Below, piece by piece: positions 23,741 to 38,282 of a stretch of DNA of 64,000 nucleotides. The notes beneath the pieces were generated by a model that was given only the letters and a program-made list of their open reading frames with translations, searched no databases and had not been told where the DNA came from. The first letter of the stretch is position 1. The number at the start of each line of letters is the position of its first letter. Both the position numbers and the translations under genes were made by a program. This DNA is from Burhinus oedicnemus. Taxonomy: Eukaryota > Chordata > Aves > Charadriiformes > Burhinidae. Location: positions 5,491,889-5,555,888 of the forward strand of contig VFFE01007605.1 of the NCBI GenBank assembly GCA_008921705.1. The letters run 5' to 3'.

Positions 23741-26700
23741 AGATGATCATTTCATATTGGTGCTGAGTGAAGCTTCTTCCACCTGTTGAGCTCACCTACA
23801 GCCATCACTACCCCGGGATGCACACACATCCCTCTGTACCCAGAAGAGAACAAACAGCCATTGTAGCGACTTGATATTTAGTGTATGTTTTCATGTTTAA
23901 CAATATTTCATCTTATCAGACCTGAGAAGTTTCAAGCGTCCTCAATGCTTAAAGTGACTCAACAAGAACAGCTCAAATTAAGACAGAATTGGCCAGAATG
24001 GAAGAAGACAAATGCAATCATTCACTTTGTGGCAGAACTGCATGACTGCAGCACACATGACCAGGGTGCCTTGGATTCGGGATCAAAGATGATTTTACCT
24101 TCCACAACTGCAGAAGCCTGTCCAAGCGTGTTGTGTTCTGTCTGCTCTCAAACTGAGCTCAGTCTGGCCAGTTGGGAACGGACAGCAGAGACAGGGCTGT
24201 CAAGGACGTCAGTACCCACTGATAAGCCACGATGAAACAAACCTGAAACATCCCCGTACGTTAGCTACTTCAATTCCTTCTGCCCGTGGCTCCCCCACCA
24301 GTTATACAACCTGCTGTGAACAGTCTACCACTGCATGGTAGTCATCTCTGCCAGAGCAAATATTGATCTAGTCAACCAAATTCAGGAGTAGTCCCATCTA
24401 GTCTACAGACACACCTTGGCTGGAGCGGCCACCTCCCCAATTACACAGACCGCCCTGCTGAAGTCAAATGGGGGTAGGCATTACACAGGAGATGAGATTA
24501 AACGTTGTATTTTAATTCTAACAACACTTGTAGACCTCAATAGAGACAAAATCCCTGTGTCAAGCCGTGCCTAAGCATATACTGGAAGAAACAAAGTGTT
24601 TGCAAAAGATGAGCCAAGCAGGGGGCAAAGCACAGGTCTGAAGGGAATTGCCTGGGGGCACGGGGCAGCTGCCGAGCTGGAGTGGAAAAATCACATCTCC
24701 ACAACATGTTCTCCTGTTTTACAGGCTGGACATCAATGCCCCATACAGTTCCTTGTCACTTGTTTGGTGGTGGGCCAACACAACTGAAATCATATCCTCC
24801 TTCTGTTTTGTCTCCATTTTTATTGTTTTCTTACATCCTGACACTTTAGAGATCATTATTGCTGCCATTTAGTCATCTCCATCTTCCCCTCAGCACACAT
24901 ACATCACGTATCTAGTATTCTATACTCATTATTACAGTACGCGCCCAAGTTTAATCATGGAAAATAAACATAAATGCTTGACCATACTCACTAACGTGAA
25001 AGAGAAAATTCTTCCAGACCTGCATGTGCTGTTGTGAATTTAGACTGGGCAGAGGCCCTTTGCAGTATTTTGGTTGCATTTGGTGTGCGCGGGGATTCAT
25101 AAGCAGCACTGCTGCTAAGGCAGACAAGGCACAGACGCTTTGTTCCAATTCTGCACTGCTGTAAAACAGTTTTGTATTGACTACAACATGATTTTCCTCA
25201 GCAGTTGCTGGGATGAAGCTATTGGAAAGGTAAGGACTTAAAGAAAACAAATAATAATTTTTTAAAAAATCAAAGTGTTAAAGAATATTCAGTTACATAA
25301 ATTGCACAGATTTTCACAGCTTGTAACTATAGAAGGAAGATACCAGAAGGAACATAATCTTATCTCCTTTCACGTTGAGGTTTGGGAGCACCCGAAGTCC
25401 AGCTGGGAGTTAGCAGCACCAATGGAAATCAGCTCCTATTCAAGCGCTGAACACACAGGTTTAAAATGCTGGCATTATTGTTTATTTTGACAGCTCCTCA
25501 GTTTTGTTTTTAAAATTCTAGGAAAGTCTCAGCACACATATAGAAGCACCTGTTCCTGAGCCAAGAGCTAAGAAAATCTGTCTTTGTAGGATGGTCTAGA
25601 CAGGAAGAATCTGATACCTGGTATACAAGCAATTAATGCAAATGGATGTCCTGGAGATTAAATTATTCCCCCTTTCCCCCCCTCTCCCCATATACAGCAC
25701 CTCCAATTAAAACCCATGCTGCTATTGCAAGAGAAAGCCCAGTTCTCATTTACTTATAGATTGCTTATGTTATGGATTCTTCTTAGCTGTACAATACAAA
25801 TTAAAAATAGTAGCGAACAACGGTGGCAGCTCAAACCCTAACGTTAACGATGGCTTTGCTGTGCAGTCGTGCATACCCCGCTTACTCAAAGGAACGCTCA
25901 CAGGTCCTGAGCAACAAGCCGTGGTTGCACACAAACCTGTCCCCTGCCTGCACTTCGTAAAAAGTGTTTTCTTAAAGATTTCACAGAAAAGAGTGAAAAC
26001 CTTAGCTCGTATCCCTAGATGAATGTTATGACAGTAGCTGCATCTGTGGAACCAGTCGTATCCCGAACTGCAGGCTTCAGTTTTGCACGATGGCAGGCAC
26101 ATAGACCGACAATTTTGAAATACTCTTCAAATGCGATTGCAAAGAGCCCACTGCAACAAGGCTGTGTCAGGAAATCCTCAAAACAGAGACAATGTTTAGT
26201 AACTTTCTATTTCCCCCCAACACATATCCTGAAGTCTTCCTGCCTTTGATCACTGTAAGGTGTTTTTACAGCAGCATTTCCGAGCAACACCTCACCTACT
26301 CCTGTTGAACATATTAAATGTTCCCACAATTCATTAGGAACACGCTATTAGTTTTCTGATTGAAGACTTCACTTACTGACCACATTTTTCCATTACCAAA
26401 TCAACATTCTTCATTAACGCACTCCAGAGCCTTATCTGGCACTGACCACAGGAGAAACAAAGGCTGTGCAGACACGGGTGATGTTCTGGGTCAAATGCAC
26501 TTCATCAAAAAAGGGCAGGACAGCCTGGCAGAAAGGAGTGGCACACTTTTATCCTACTCTGCCTGTGTCTGGACACAGCTTTATCCAGAGCACTGTTAGC
26601 CTCTGGAGCGCGACCTCCTGTCACCACCCTCAGCCCCTTGCCCTGCTTGCCCATCACCGGTGGCCAAGTTCTCCAGGACGGGCTGTAGGTCAGGCTCTCT

Positions 26701-28389
26701 GCACAGGGCTCAGATGGCGCCAGCGTCACACAGCCAATGAAAACAGCTGAACATCAAGCAATAAGACCAGCCACCGATATAAAACCCCCAAAGCACCCAT
26801 TTACTATTTAATTAAAACCATCACCTCCGTGGCAGTGGCAGACCTGCCTGTGCTCACAGCAGCTGCTCCACACGGCGCTGTGGGCAGCGAAGAGTCACCA
26901 GCCTATCGCAATGACCACAGAAGCAAAGGCAGTATTTCCTAATTAGCTATTTTCATAAAATTGATTAACTGTAGGCAGATATGCAATCACCAGGAGTTTA
27001 TGGAAAGCTGTTTTACAGTCAGCGCGTGTGACATTGAAGTCACTCAAATGTTGGAACATCAGGTCGGCCTTCCACAGCGCTCGGCTCTGCCTGTTCTGTG
27101 CGAGACCCTCGCAGGAGACAAGCTGCCCCTTCTGCAGCTGGTCTGATGCACAGCGGACGGCCCACCTTTGAGGATGGCAGCTTTTTTTCCCCAGCACACT
27201 CTTTAGTGAGGTCTTTGATTCTTTTGTAATCTTAAAGCTAATTAATCCAGTAAAAGGAAAAGCTCAGTGTGGGTTTGGTTTTTGTTTGGGTTTTTTTTTT
27301 TTTCTTTTGTCATTTTTCTTTGCATGTTTTTGGTTTTAATTTCTAACGTTACTTTTCTTGCTTTCTGAAGAACTTCAGTTCCCTTTAAAATACAAACACA
27401 TTCCAACCAGACCTCAGGACTTATGTTTGTTATTGTAAAAACCCTGTAATGACTCCTGGCTTTCTTTTTCAAGGGCCCTCTTGCCAAACTAGGACTTACT
27501 CAGTGCGGCAGCTGAAGCTGGCAGCCGCAGCTTTCAGAGAAACCTCAAAACTTCGCAGAGGATTAACTAAGGTGACACTGAGATTCAACAGCATCTTAGC
27601 ACCATCTGTTCCCCGATAAAACCTCCTAGAGGGAAAAACGCACTGACCAGCTTTGCCTCCCCCTCGATGCTTCACAGCGTTCCCACTGCCAGCCAGTCCT
27701 GCCCTCCCCGCTTCTCCCCCCGGGACCCCTGCGGGGACCCACGAGCATGACATGGGATTTGGCACCTCTACTGGGAAACGGGCATCTCACCCAGGCTGCT
27801 GGGTCTTCGTCAGGCGACTTTGCAGCCTCAGATGCACCTAGCATGTGCCTTGGTTTTTCCAGGCAGTGTTTCGAGCAGACAAATAGGGTTTTGCCATTCA
27901 AACACCCAGAAAAAGCTGTGCAGACGCTGATTTTACAGCTGCAGGCTCTTGGGGTCTGCATTGTGACAAATACCACCTTTACCTCAAGTCACCTCCCCAA
28001 ATTATTTTTTGTTCTTCTTGGGGAAAGCGCTCAGAGGTAACCATTCTCTCATGATTTAGAAATAAGCCTGGTTTGCTTTCCTCTGGTCTTGCAGCCAGCG
28101 CTCCAGCCACAGCTCTGCCCCCCTCAGAACCACTCCTTGTTCAGCAGCTTCCCCTCCTCACCGATCCCACACCTCGTACCGAGGTGGAGGGTGAATACCA
28201 TCTCTTTAAGAGGAGACAAAACAAACGGTGCCCCTCCACCAGCAGAGGCACCTGGGTTAGCTTGGCTCCCCGGGCAGCCGGCTGTGCTCACCCTGGAGCA
28301 CGGTCCCTGCACAGGATCGTGTCCCTAAGGAGAACCAGGCAGGGCAGCGGCGTGCACCTGTGTCAGCCCCTTTCTCCCACCACAGCGAG
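23740..28389. other. Intergenic DNA, no supported gene
   Basis: No recognisable exon or mobile element. A T-rich tract lies near 27275-27310. GC-rich patches at 26600-26720, 27650-27760 and 28090-28380 carry overlapping frames of about 60-116 codons on both strands, none with known motifs. Confidence 0.5.
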
Positions 28390-28482
28390 CTGAGGTGCCT
28401 TTTTTTTTCTTGTTGTTTTTTTTTTTTGTTTTGTTTTGTTTTGAGGTGGGGTGCTTTTTTTGTTGTTTTGCTTTTTTTGGAA
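28390..28482. repeat. T/G-rich low-complexity tract
   Basis: A run of T blocks broken by single G bases (TTGTT and TTTTG units), including several tandem TTTTG copies near 28427-28443. This is simple low-complexity DNA with no sign of a parent element. Confidence 0.8.
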
Positions 28483-31400
28483 GTTAAAGGATACCTAGTA
28501 AGTAGCTTGCACGTATACTGCTGTATTGTGGGCTGGAGAAAAGCAGAGCTGTTAACAGAATTTAAATGACTAGCTGAGCTCAGGAGATCCAACCACCTCC
28601 TAAGTGACTATGAATATTCAGGTAAATATGTTTAGCTGAAATATTGAGTCATCAGCAGACACTACATGCACAAAATGTACTCCTGTCTATTTTTCATTAA
28701 TTTAAAACACAGTACTGGCCAGCACTCTTGACAGCTTGCCATGACACATCTGTAGTGTTTCTCAGGTACATTATCTTTCAGGTAGGTTTGCTTTCTTCTG
28801 GCACGTTACAGAATACATAAGATAACAGCTTTGCATACAGCAACTAAATCTATATAGGTAAAACTCAAAAGCTGGGTTTGCAGCAGGAGGGGAGGGGAAG
28901 AAAAGAGTTAGACAGCATGTTTTTTCCTTAAAGAGAAAAGGCTTATTTACCATAAGATGACAAGCTTTTACAATAAATTACGAGCTTCAAGGATGTGCAA
29001 TGCATGCAAGCAGAGAAGTGGCCGACGGGGAGTGGGATGAAGCGGGAGCATCACCTTGTGCAACGAGAGGAGCACTGAACAGAATCAAATTTAAACAGAA
29101 GTAGTCAATGGTTGAGGATTAGGAAATGGAGATAAAACCATGCAAAATAGGAATGTCTCCTGCAGAGGGAAGCAGAACAGTGTTTTCAAGGTAATATTTT
29201 TCATTAATTGCTGAGGAACAGGGAGTGCTGAACTGGCTGGGATGAAGTTCTACACAACAGCAATGGAATAAAGGCAATACATTTCTGGGATGCTAGAAAC
29301 AAGAAAAACCAGGTGAAATTAGAGAAGGAGCTAAGCAAGGAAGAAATCTGAAACAGTCCATAGGTGTTACGAGCATGCTGGAAAGGAACTAGAAAGGACC
29401 ACAGGAGAAAAGCTGAGTCCCCTGTTCAGCCCGTTGTGAGCCAGTTGGCAGCTGAGCGCTCTGAAGGGTACCAAGGACCATCCGAGATATGCTCCATGGA
29501 CTGGCAAGCGCTGTCTCATGTTTCTCACTAAACAGTTTGAAATGGGCTCTGTATTCATTGTTCCAAGACAGCATTTTTTACACATTGTTGTCCTAAGAAG
29601 TTGTTACGAGCTGTACATTGATCCCTCTGACAAATCTGGCCCCATAGACTGATGCAACAAATTGCAGACCAACACATAGGCTGGGAGGATGATGACTAAG
29701 GGTCAACTGCCAGTGCTCCACTGAACTTTGGAAATCTATAGCAGCCTGCAGCAGGTGAGAGACCAGTGCTGCACTGATTTTCATTTATTTGTTTTAAAAT
29801 AAATCATTGTTGGAGAACAGGGCCAGGAGCAGCTCCTGCCCAAGCCCTGCTGATGGTCCCACACTGCATGGCTGCCTAGCAGGAGGCAGAGCAGCTTGGG
29901 TCAGGCTGCTGTGGGGACGTGCGCCATCCCACGCATCATCCCCGCTGACCTCTCCCAACAGACAGCATGATGTCAGCTCACAGTGGCGGCGGCTTGTGGA
30001 GAAAAACATCATTCTGGTAACTCCAATGTTTGGCCATCCGGATCCCCCGCTGATCCCTGCTCTTCTGGTTTGGAGCAGATGCTCAAGCTGCAGTTTTACA
30101 GCCTGCTCTGAACAGAGGCCAATATAACTCTCTGTCACTCTGGGACAGCACTAGGAAGTCAGACAAGTAAAGCAGGAGGTAAAGACGTGACTCGGATCTC
30201 AAAGGGAAAGTGTTTAATCCATTTCACTTAGAAGCCACATTCTCCCCTCTGAGTCTGGAAACAGCTTGGAGGTTGACGCTCGGCGGGGCTCTGGCAGTCA
30301 GCATCAGCATCTCTTCCCCTCTCAGCACACCCAGGGCTGGCTGAGGGAAGGGGCATTTTCATTTTGTTCTTTCTAAAGTCTCTCTGTTCTTCTAGAAGGG
30401 TCTACAGCTACCACATCTCTCCTAGCTCTGTGTTCAATTTGGAAGCCATGCATTCATAGCTGGAGAAATCCCTGTTCCTGAAGGACACAGCATTTGCCAA
30501 CGTCAACAAATGGTTTGTGTTTGTTTCAGTAAACCCTGCCATCTCATATTTTTAATGTGCTCATGGACTAGGACCAAAGCTTTCCTTACTAGCTGGTGTA
30601 GACTTCAGACTGCCTGTGATCTATTTCTATAGCTTGGCTGCATTAACTTTTCCTCCCAAATCTCTTGTTTCTGTTGCATGGAATTTCTGCTTTTCTTCAG
30701 CTGTTGCTGTGCAACTCCAGTTCTTTCTGGGGCTGCGTATGGCCTTTGGTCATTCTGTACTGAGTTTCTTATAAGAAAACCTCATCTACCATATAAAGCC
30801 TATACTGTTCTGGAAGAGCATCTCAAGTACTACACAACCCAAACTATCTGCTGCCACTTCTCCAAGGACATGTTAAAAATACGTACTCTGCATTTTCAGA
30901 AAGGAACTCACCAGAAAGTTACCACCATCAGAAGCAAACCTATTTACTTGATATCACCTTCTAACCCAGAACTTACTGTCTTACATGCAGCAGGTGGTGT
31001 TCCCTGTTTTGGGGAAGAAGGAGTGAGATGGGGAGAAGAGGAAAGGCCATGCATTTTAATAACAGGTCTGGACTACAAGGTGCACAATGGGATTTCTTTA
31101 AAGCCTCCTTTGGCATCTTAATAGAACATTATCTTGAAATTTGACCTCTTACCCCAAGCCATTGTTTTTAAATCTTACCAATAGAACACGATTCACATAG
31201 AGGCCAAATTTACTGTTGTTATTAATTCAGGTCTTTACATCTCCCCTCACTTTAACAAGTGGAGGACAGTGTCTATTTGGTGCAGATTTACTATGCCACA
31301 CACTCATCTCAAGAGTTTTCTGATACGCGGTTATTCCATAGTCTTTCTTACTTGAAGTACAAGTGATGTGAATACACTTAAAACAAAACTGGCATCCCCC

Positions 31401-34400
31401 TGCCCATTTAAAGAAGTCTTCTGAAGATGAACACAAAAGGACCTCACCCTGCCACAGGGTAAATGGTATCTCAAACCACCGAGTACGTGAACTAGATAAA
31501 GCGAGGAACCACAACACAGATGTCTGCCTCCTGATGTGTTTCTCAGAGAACTACAAAGAAAGTGAACGCAGACGTGCTAGGCAGCTACCACTGCATCGCA
31601 ACTCACCCCACGAGAGCATGAAACCCCAGACAAAACCATATGGCCCAGGAGGAGACAGCTTCTTCAGTGGGTCTCCTCCTCTTGTTCAAACCAGCTGCGC
31701 TATGCAACGGTTCAAGCACTCCATACAGCTCATGTCTGGGAGATGCTGACCTCTAAGGACTTCAGCTCAAAACAGAGTTGCAGGTACCCAGCAGCAGGGA
31801 GTGGGTGATAAGTAATAATGAAACCGGAGCAAGGCACAGAATCCTGCCCCAGTAATGGCAGGGGAAGGGGCCCAGCGCTCCAGCAGGACAGCTCACAGGG
31901 ACACGCTCCGCTCTTGCAGCCTCCAGCAGCCACTTAGTCCCCAGGGAAGCCACAAATGCAGTGGGGCAAGAGAAGCTAAACTACAGGCAGTGATGAGCAC
32001 TAACAGTCCTCAAGAGCTAATAAGTGACTATGCCTTCCTAGTAATTACCATTTAGTGAGTGGAAGCCTCAGAAAAGGAGGGCTTCAGCATTTTCCAGCAC
32101 TCATGCGCTTCTCTGTCCTCTCCGTACACCAGGCATCTCTTCCAGCACAGCGTCTGGAGGACAGCCGTCTCCTGAACATCCACAGCAACTAAGTCTCTCC
32201 ATGGCTGCTTCTGTGAACTCGCCACATGAGGACAGCAATCCCATACCATCCTCCCCAAGAGGTCATCAGCCTCAGAAGTCCCTAGGGCTTGGTCCCACAG
32301 CCACTGCCGTTTCAAATTGCTTAACTGTCTAACTGTTTAAGGAGGAAGCTACCACTAAGGCTTGAGGTGAAGTTTCAGCAATAAACAAAAAATTAAAAGA
32401 AAACCACACCACCCTTAGATGAAGATTTAGCACGCACGGAGTATCTCTCCAGGGAATTGATTAGCAAGTGGTTAACAGCCCTGGAAGGCTAGTTTGAAAG
32501 TGAAAGGTAGCCGTTACTGCAGTTAGCTAATGAACCAGGGGAAGCTCAGGGTAGTGGGGCTGGTGACGGCCCAACACACGGAACACTGCACAGCCAGCTT
32601 GAAAAATAAGTGTTTGATGAAACAAAGAATCCCTAAATAAGCAAAGCTGTTTTACTGAATAGCAGTGAAAAAATACATTGTTAAGGAGCAGAGAGTATTG
32701 ATAATTAACCTCTGACACTTCATCATAATTGTATTCAGCAGAACTTATGATTTGCTTGTTATCAGCTTTAAAACAATCTCTACTAATAACAACTCAGGCT
32801 CGCTTTACTATCGCTTTGTTTGACTTGCTCCTTTAATTTGTATTCTCCTGCCACCTCTGGGCATTTCCCTGCTCTTCCCAGCCAGCGCTAAGCCTGCAGT
32901 GGCATCACCAGCTGCGTCGCTCATCAGCGAGAGCTGGGAAACGCTACAAGCCATCTCCAATCAAGTTTGGTACCCAGATACAGCCACTGCTGTAAAGATT
33001 TCCATCTTTTTATAAAGATTTTCATCACTCTAAGGCCTATGATAGCCTCAGTCATTTGCAATGGTCACCGTAAATGAAGCAGAGCAAGGGCAAGCACTGA
33101 TGAGCCAGGTGAAGCACACAACACCACCATCCTCCTCCTCCCACCAATGCTGCAGTGGCTGTCCCTGTGCCGGCCCCACTCCGCACAGTGCCGAGCTCCT
33201 GTGCAGGGCCTTCCCAACCGAGAGCCATCCCTGCACAGCTTGCTGCAGCTCACCTCAAGGGCAGGCTCCTGCCAGGAGAAAACAAGCAATGCCTGGAGGG
33301 AAAGGCTGGAGCTGCAAGGGCTTTTTTTGATGGAAACTCTACTTCTTGGATTGGGTTAGTTGTGAAGTCAAACCACACCTTGAGAGACAAGTTACACATG
33401 TGCAAATACAACTGTGTCATTAAACATTATCGTGCCATTGAACTTTGTAACCCCATGGTATGATGTCCTGCTTACAAGGGTAGCCCTGATGCTCCTCTCT
33501 CCCAAAGCTCTCCAACTTCAGTCTGTCCAGAAAAGCTTAAACCCTCAGCAAAGAATCCATCCCTTGGAGCCTATAGAGCTGGCAGATGGTTGCAGCAACA
33601 CAGAAAAGCTTGTTTCAGGGAAAGACCACCATTTTTTTTTGTTTGTTTTTTTTTGCTCAGCTGGAACAAGATGCTCAGGACCTTAAAAAGCAAAGTCTGT
33701 ACAAGTGAAAGTTGCCTCCTACCTGGGCAAGGCACCCCGGACCTGTGATGCTCTGCTCAGTACCAGCATTTCTATCACAGCCTCAACACCACCGGACCTT
33801 CTGGGCCAACAGTCAGTGAAAGTTAAACATCCAGACAAGGGTTTCAATTGTTGCTGAAGAGCAACTTCATTTGCATACTGGCAACTCTTTACAGATTAAC
33901 TACATTCATCCTGATGAATGGATATTTCTTCCCCAATATGATGAAAGGGAGAGAGAAAACAGAGTTCCATAATTTCCTTAAAAATAATCCAGCCCTTTCT
34001 CATTATCTGTGAGCTGGGGGGTGCGGAATATCTGTATTATTGACTGCAGAGAAACAGCTGCATTATCTCTAATCTTCGAGTAAGCTGTGTTGAAGCACTC
34101 AGTGAACATTTTCTTTACAGTCCACAAGCTCTTCTCACTTCGCTCAACACATGGATCTTATTTAAACAGGCTTAGTGGTATGAGGAGTAAAGGAGAACTG
34201 GGAATAAGAAGTGGTGAGGGGGAAGTTAGGAGAACAATAAAGTAACAAGTTTCCAAAAATCTTACATTTATTTACAAATTTCTAGCAATTTCAGGTCTGC
34301 AGGGTACAGAATATATGCTTCGGAATCCCGGCCTGCAAAAGTGTCACAATTAAGAAAAATAGTTAAAAAAACCCCTTGCAACAGAAGAGAAGAGCAAACC

Positions 34401-37400
34401 CAACAACTAAGCACATGCAAATTTCCATTAACTTAAGAAAAATCAGGATTTTGTCCAGAAGTTAGTAGAGATTTAGCCAAAAAAATGGCCAAGGAAAACA
34501 AGGTATAGTTAGGAATGCCCGTAGCCTTCCAAGCACTGGTTTAAGTATAGCGTATGGATAATACTGGACTTACTTGAATCTGCTCCCACTTGGCAGGAAA
34601 GCTAATCTTTTTTCCTCCCACAGCTGTCTATATAGATGTCCTGTCTTTTTTTTAATATGTCTAACATCTAATTTAGTGCCTATTAAGTGTTCTCAATCAG
34701 ACATTATTTCTTTCATTTTAGGGGGGAAAAGAGATATATCGAACACACAGTTTGCTCGCACCACAAAAAGAGCATAGAGATAATCGTGGGAAGATATTAA
34801 CAGAAAGCCAGTTCCCAAGGAGTGCTCCTTCAAGGCCACCTCTATGCCAACCAGTGGAACATCGCAGAAGCTGAAGATAAAGCTGGTGGAGGGAAGCCCG
34901 TACTAGACGTGGGCAGCAAAGTGCTGTAGGTCCTGGAGTGCTCCGCAGGCGTTCTCCAGTTCCAGAAATACGATAGCACCTACAAAATGTTATAGTAAGC
35001 AAATATCTGAAAGGGTTTTGTAAAGGACACGCGATTGGTTATATAGCATCACTACGGAAAAAAGCTGGTCCACTTTTTTCTAATGGGTAAGCTGAGAGCG
35101 CAACTCACCAAAATGTCTCATTACAAACATTTTAAATGTTTCTTTTCAGTGTCAACCTCTTCCTTTTAACTTTTTTCCAGTATGAGTTAACTATGATTTC
35201 AAACCAAACGTTACTCCCATCTTAACAGGTCATTTTGAAAAAGGTCCTCTTCTAAGAGCTTAGATTAAAAGACTTGGAAGAAACATACCCTTTTTATGAA
35301 TAGTTTCTGTTTTACAAATGAGTATTTTCCAGTGGAAAAAAAGGTCTTCAAAACTTTCCAGATACTGCCATACACAAAGTAAGTGTTGTGATCACTTTGG
35401 TAATTAGAAACAACATGACTCCTATCATACATTCCCTCAAATTCTGGTAACTGCATGCTGCTTTTCCATACTCTCCCAATAGCTTTAAGTCCTGACAGCA
35501 TCATTCTTCCCTGCCTGTCCCAAAGAGCTGAGCGTATCTGTAAAATATCCAAGCTTCCTTCCAGACCGCGGGAGGTGGAAACCCCTCTCATGTAGGAAAT
35601 AAGTCTTGCTGAGTCCATCCAGATCAGACATAAATAAAGCCAACATGATTTTGAAATGAATATAAAACCATGAGATTGTGGTGCTCATTCTCCAAGGAGG
35701 CTGGAGCAGATCAAGGGTACCTCTCTCTGCCCAGGCAATGACGATTCCTTTTGTTTCCGGTATGTTTAATAATTTTATTTACACAATGTTCTCATCAAAA
35801 GCATCTAGGAAGAAGCTAAAATGTGAGAACACCATGCAAGTTAAAGGAAGCAAAACTTGCTGAAGAGATGTGAATATATTTAGATGAATATACTGAACTT
35901 CATAGAAACACATGCCATGCTACAGAATATATAGCGTATCCTACATAAAACATGACTGATAGATGCTGCTGTGCTCCTTCTCCTGCCCTGTCCATGTTAT
36001 TGGTATCAATGACAGTAACATGATATCAGAACAGCCACTAGTTGAAACACCTGGATACGCAACTTTTTGAGCCTAGTCCACCCCATGTTTCAATAGTTTT
36101 AGCTTTGCATCCAAGTATACGGACTCTTCAGTATTACATAGAGAGTCTTCCCTGACAGTTATAATAGCACATTTGTTTGCTAAATAAAGACACTTCATCC
36201 ATCAGGCTGTTGGCTTTCAAAATAGTCCTAAAGGTAGCATCATATTTTTACTAAATGTTCATTTTAAATCCAACTGGTTTTCTATATTTCCATACATGTA
36301 TTACTGTCCAGCAAGGGCACTTGAGGATAGAGGGGTCACCATATGGAGACACAAGTCTTGCTGCAGAGAGCAAACACTCTTAATAGAAAGACTGATGGAG
36401 TAAACAGGGCAATAGTTCAAGCAGCCTCTTGGTTCAGCATAAAATGTGAACATTGCAATGCAGCATTAAGTGTCACACTGACTTAGGTCTGTGGCGCTCT
36501 GCCATTTTGTTGGATGTTTATGTAGCTACACAGCACCACAAAGCAGAGACCACTACATTATTGACCTCTTTTAGGTGCACCAAGTGCCTGTATCTTATGC
36601 TGCTTCCTCTTAAAATTAACTCTAGACAATTCTATAAACTAAGAGCTGGCATTTATTATTGGAAATTTTTTAACAGAGTAAAGCTATTAGAGAAAAAGTA
36701 TCTTATAGTTGAAACACAAGGTTGGAGACCTTGAGAAGTATGGCATGATTTGTAAAGCAACCTACATTTTATCTGTCATCCAGTAAAGATGGCAAGATCC
36801 TTCTGGACACAGACTCCTCATGTCAAAATGAAGCTGCAAATGCCCATATTGCCAGAGACAGTTGTAAAAGCTTCGACATATCAAGTGGGAAATGTTGAAG
36901 TGTTACTTTAGGCTAACCCAAACTCCCAGTGTTTAGAGCACAAGACGGGATAATTCCCTGTCTTTTTACACCGGGGAATCAAACGGGTTATTCCCCAGGC
37001 TGCCCCCACTAACCAGTGCTGGGAGCACAGGGGAGTTTGGTGGCATCAGGCTGGATTCTCTCAGGAGTCCCTGGAGGGTTTGGGTTTCCCATTTAACAGC
37101 AGCCCCAACAGACCAGGGCCTTCTCCTCATACCCCTCCCAGAGCCCCTAACTCTGACTCCAGCGACCTGGGTTGGGGTCCCTATACCCGCACCCATGCAC
37201 AAGCTTCCCAGAGCCTCTGCAAACACTGCTGCTTTTCACGAAGGATAGAGGACAGGAATTGCAGGTCATCAGGAAATGCAATACTCTGGATGCAATGCCT
37301 CCTGCTCTAACTTGCCCCCTGCCAACAGGGCTGAGCCATCTCTCCGTGCCCACTGCCCCTTACTCCTAGAGCTACCCCTGCCCCGGCACACCAGGCTACG

Positions 37401-38282
37401 TGGGGCAGAGCCAGGAGAGCTGCCCCCATGCAACCATCAGCTGTGAGGGGCCCTTTCATCCCAAAACGGCGATAGAAAGAGAGAAAAGGAGGGATGAAGA
37501 GGAACAGAGCAATGATATAACTGTAGAGACGTCATCAACAGGAGATTCAGAACCTTGTGCGGAAATCACAAGTTTTGTTATTATCCCAGAATGCCACATC
37601 CCACCATAACGAGGGAAACAACTGTGACAACAGCAGCCATTTGCTGCAGTCTCAGAAGGATGATCGAACAGACACAGCATCAGTGACGGCTCCAATGCTC
37701 GTTAACAGAACACGAATCAAAGCCCAAATCCAGGAGGGGCTCCTCAGTGGGACAAGACATACAAGGAGAACGCTCAGAGAGGGGGAAAACTGCCCAACTT
37801 CTGCAAGCACAGCACCACTCTCCGGCTGTTGCTTCCCAGAGTCAAAGCACTTCCCATCAGGAGCAGCCTCTCTCCTCCATATTTGCAATTTTTCATGCTG
37901 TTGCAATATAAACAGTAATGACTATGAGTAAATGTTAGCTTTCAATGACAACCACTGTACATATAGATTTCATACAGTTTACTTTTCGTGTTTTGGTTAA
38001 AAGGTCAGAGTAGTGCTCAAATATTTGGAAGAGGCATGAAATTTATAGCACCTAAGAAATTACAGCACATAGTAAACACACATGCACCCTATTTATATGT
38101 CTATACATATAAAGAGAAACAGCACGGCTTTGGCAGTTAATTTGTTCCTGCTGGAAGGCAGGATACAAGAAGTAAACTCGTGTGCACAGCCTCACCCCTG
38201 CCTGCTCTTTGGAAGTGCCTTCATTCTATGGCACACATTAAGCTAATGCATATTTCTATTTACATTATCTTTATTTAATTAA
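28483..38282. other. Intergenic DNA, no supported gene
   Basis: About 9.8 kb of mixed composition in which I recognise no exon, no RNA gene and no transposon. The longest frames are 147 codons (30678-31121, +) and 117 codons (35265-35618, -). Neither has a visible domain. T tracts occur near 33631-33653. A GC-richer patch lies at 37050-37420. Confidence 0.5.

Noticed and set aside
30678..31121. 147-codon open frame starting with a hydrophobic stretch
   Set aside because: The N-terminus looks superficially like a signal sequence, but the rest has no recognisable fold or family and no exon boundaries of note. Chance is more likely.
35265..35618. 117-codon minus-strand frame
   Set aside because: I could not place it in any family and saw no supporting splice signals or conservation evidence.
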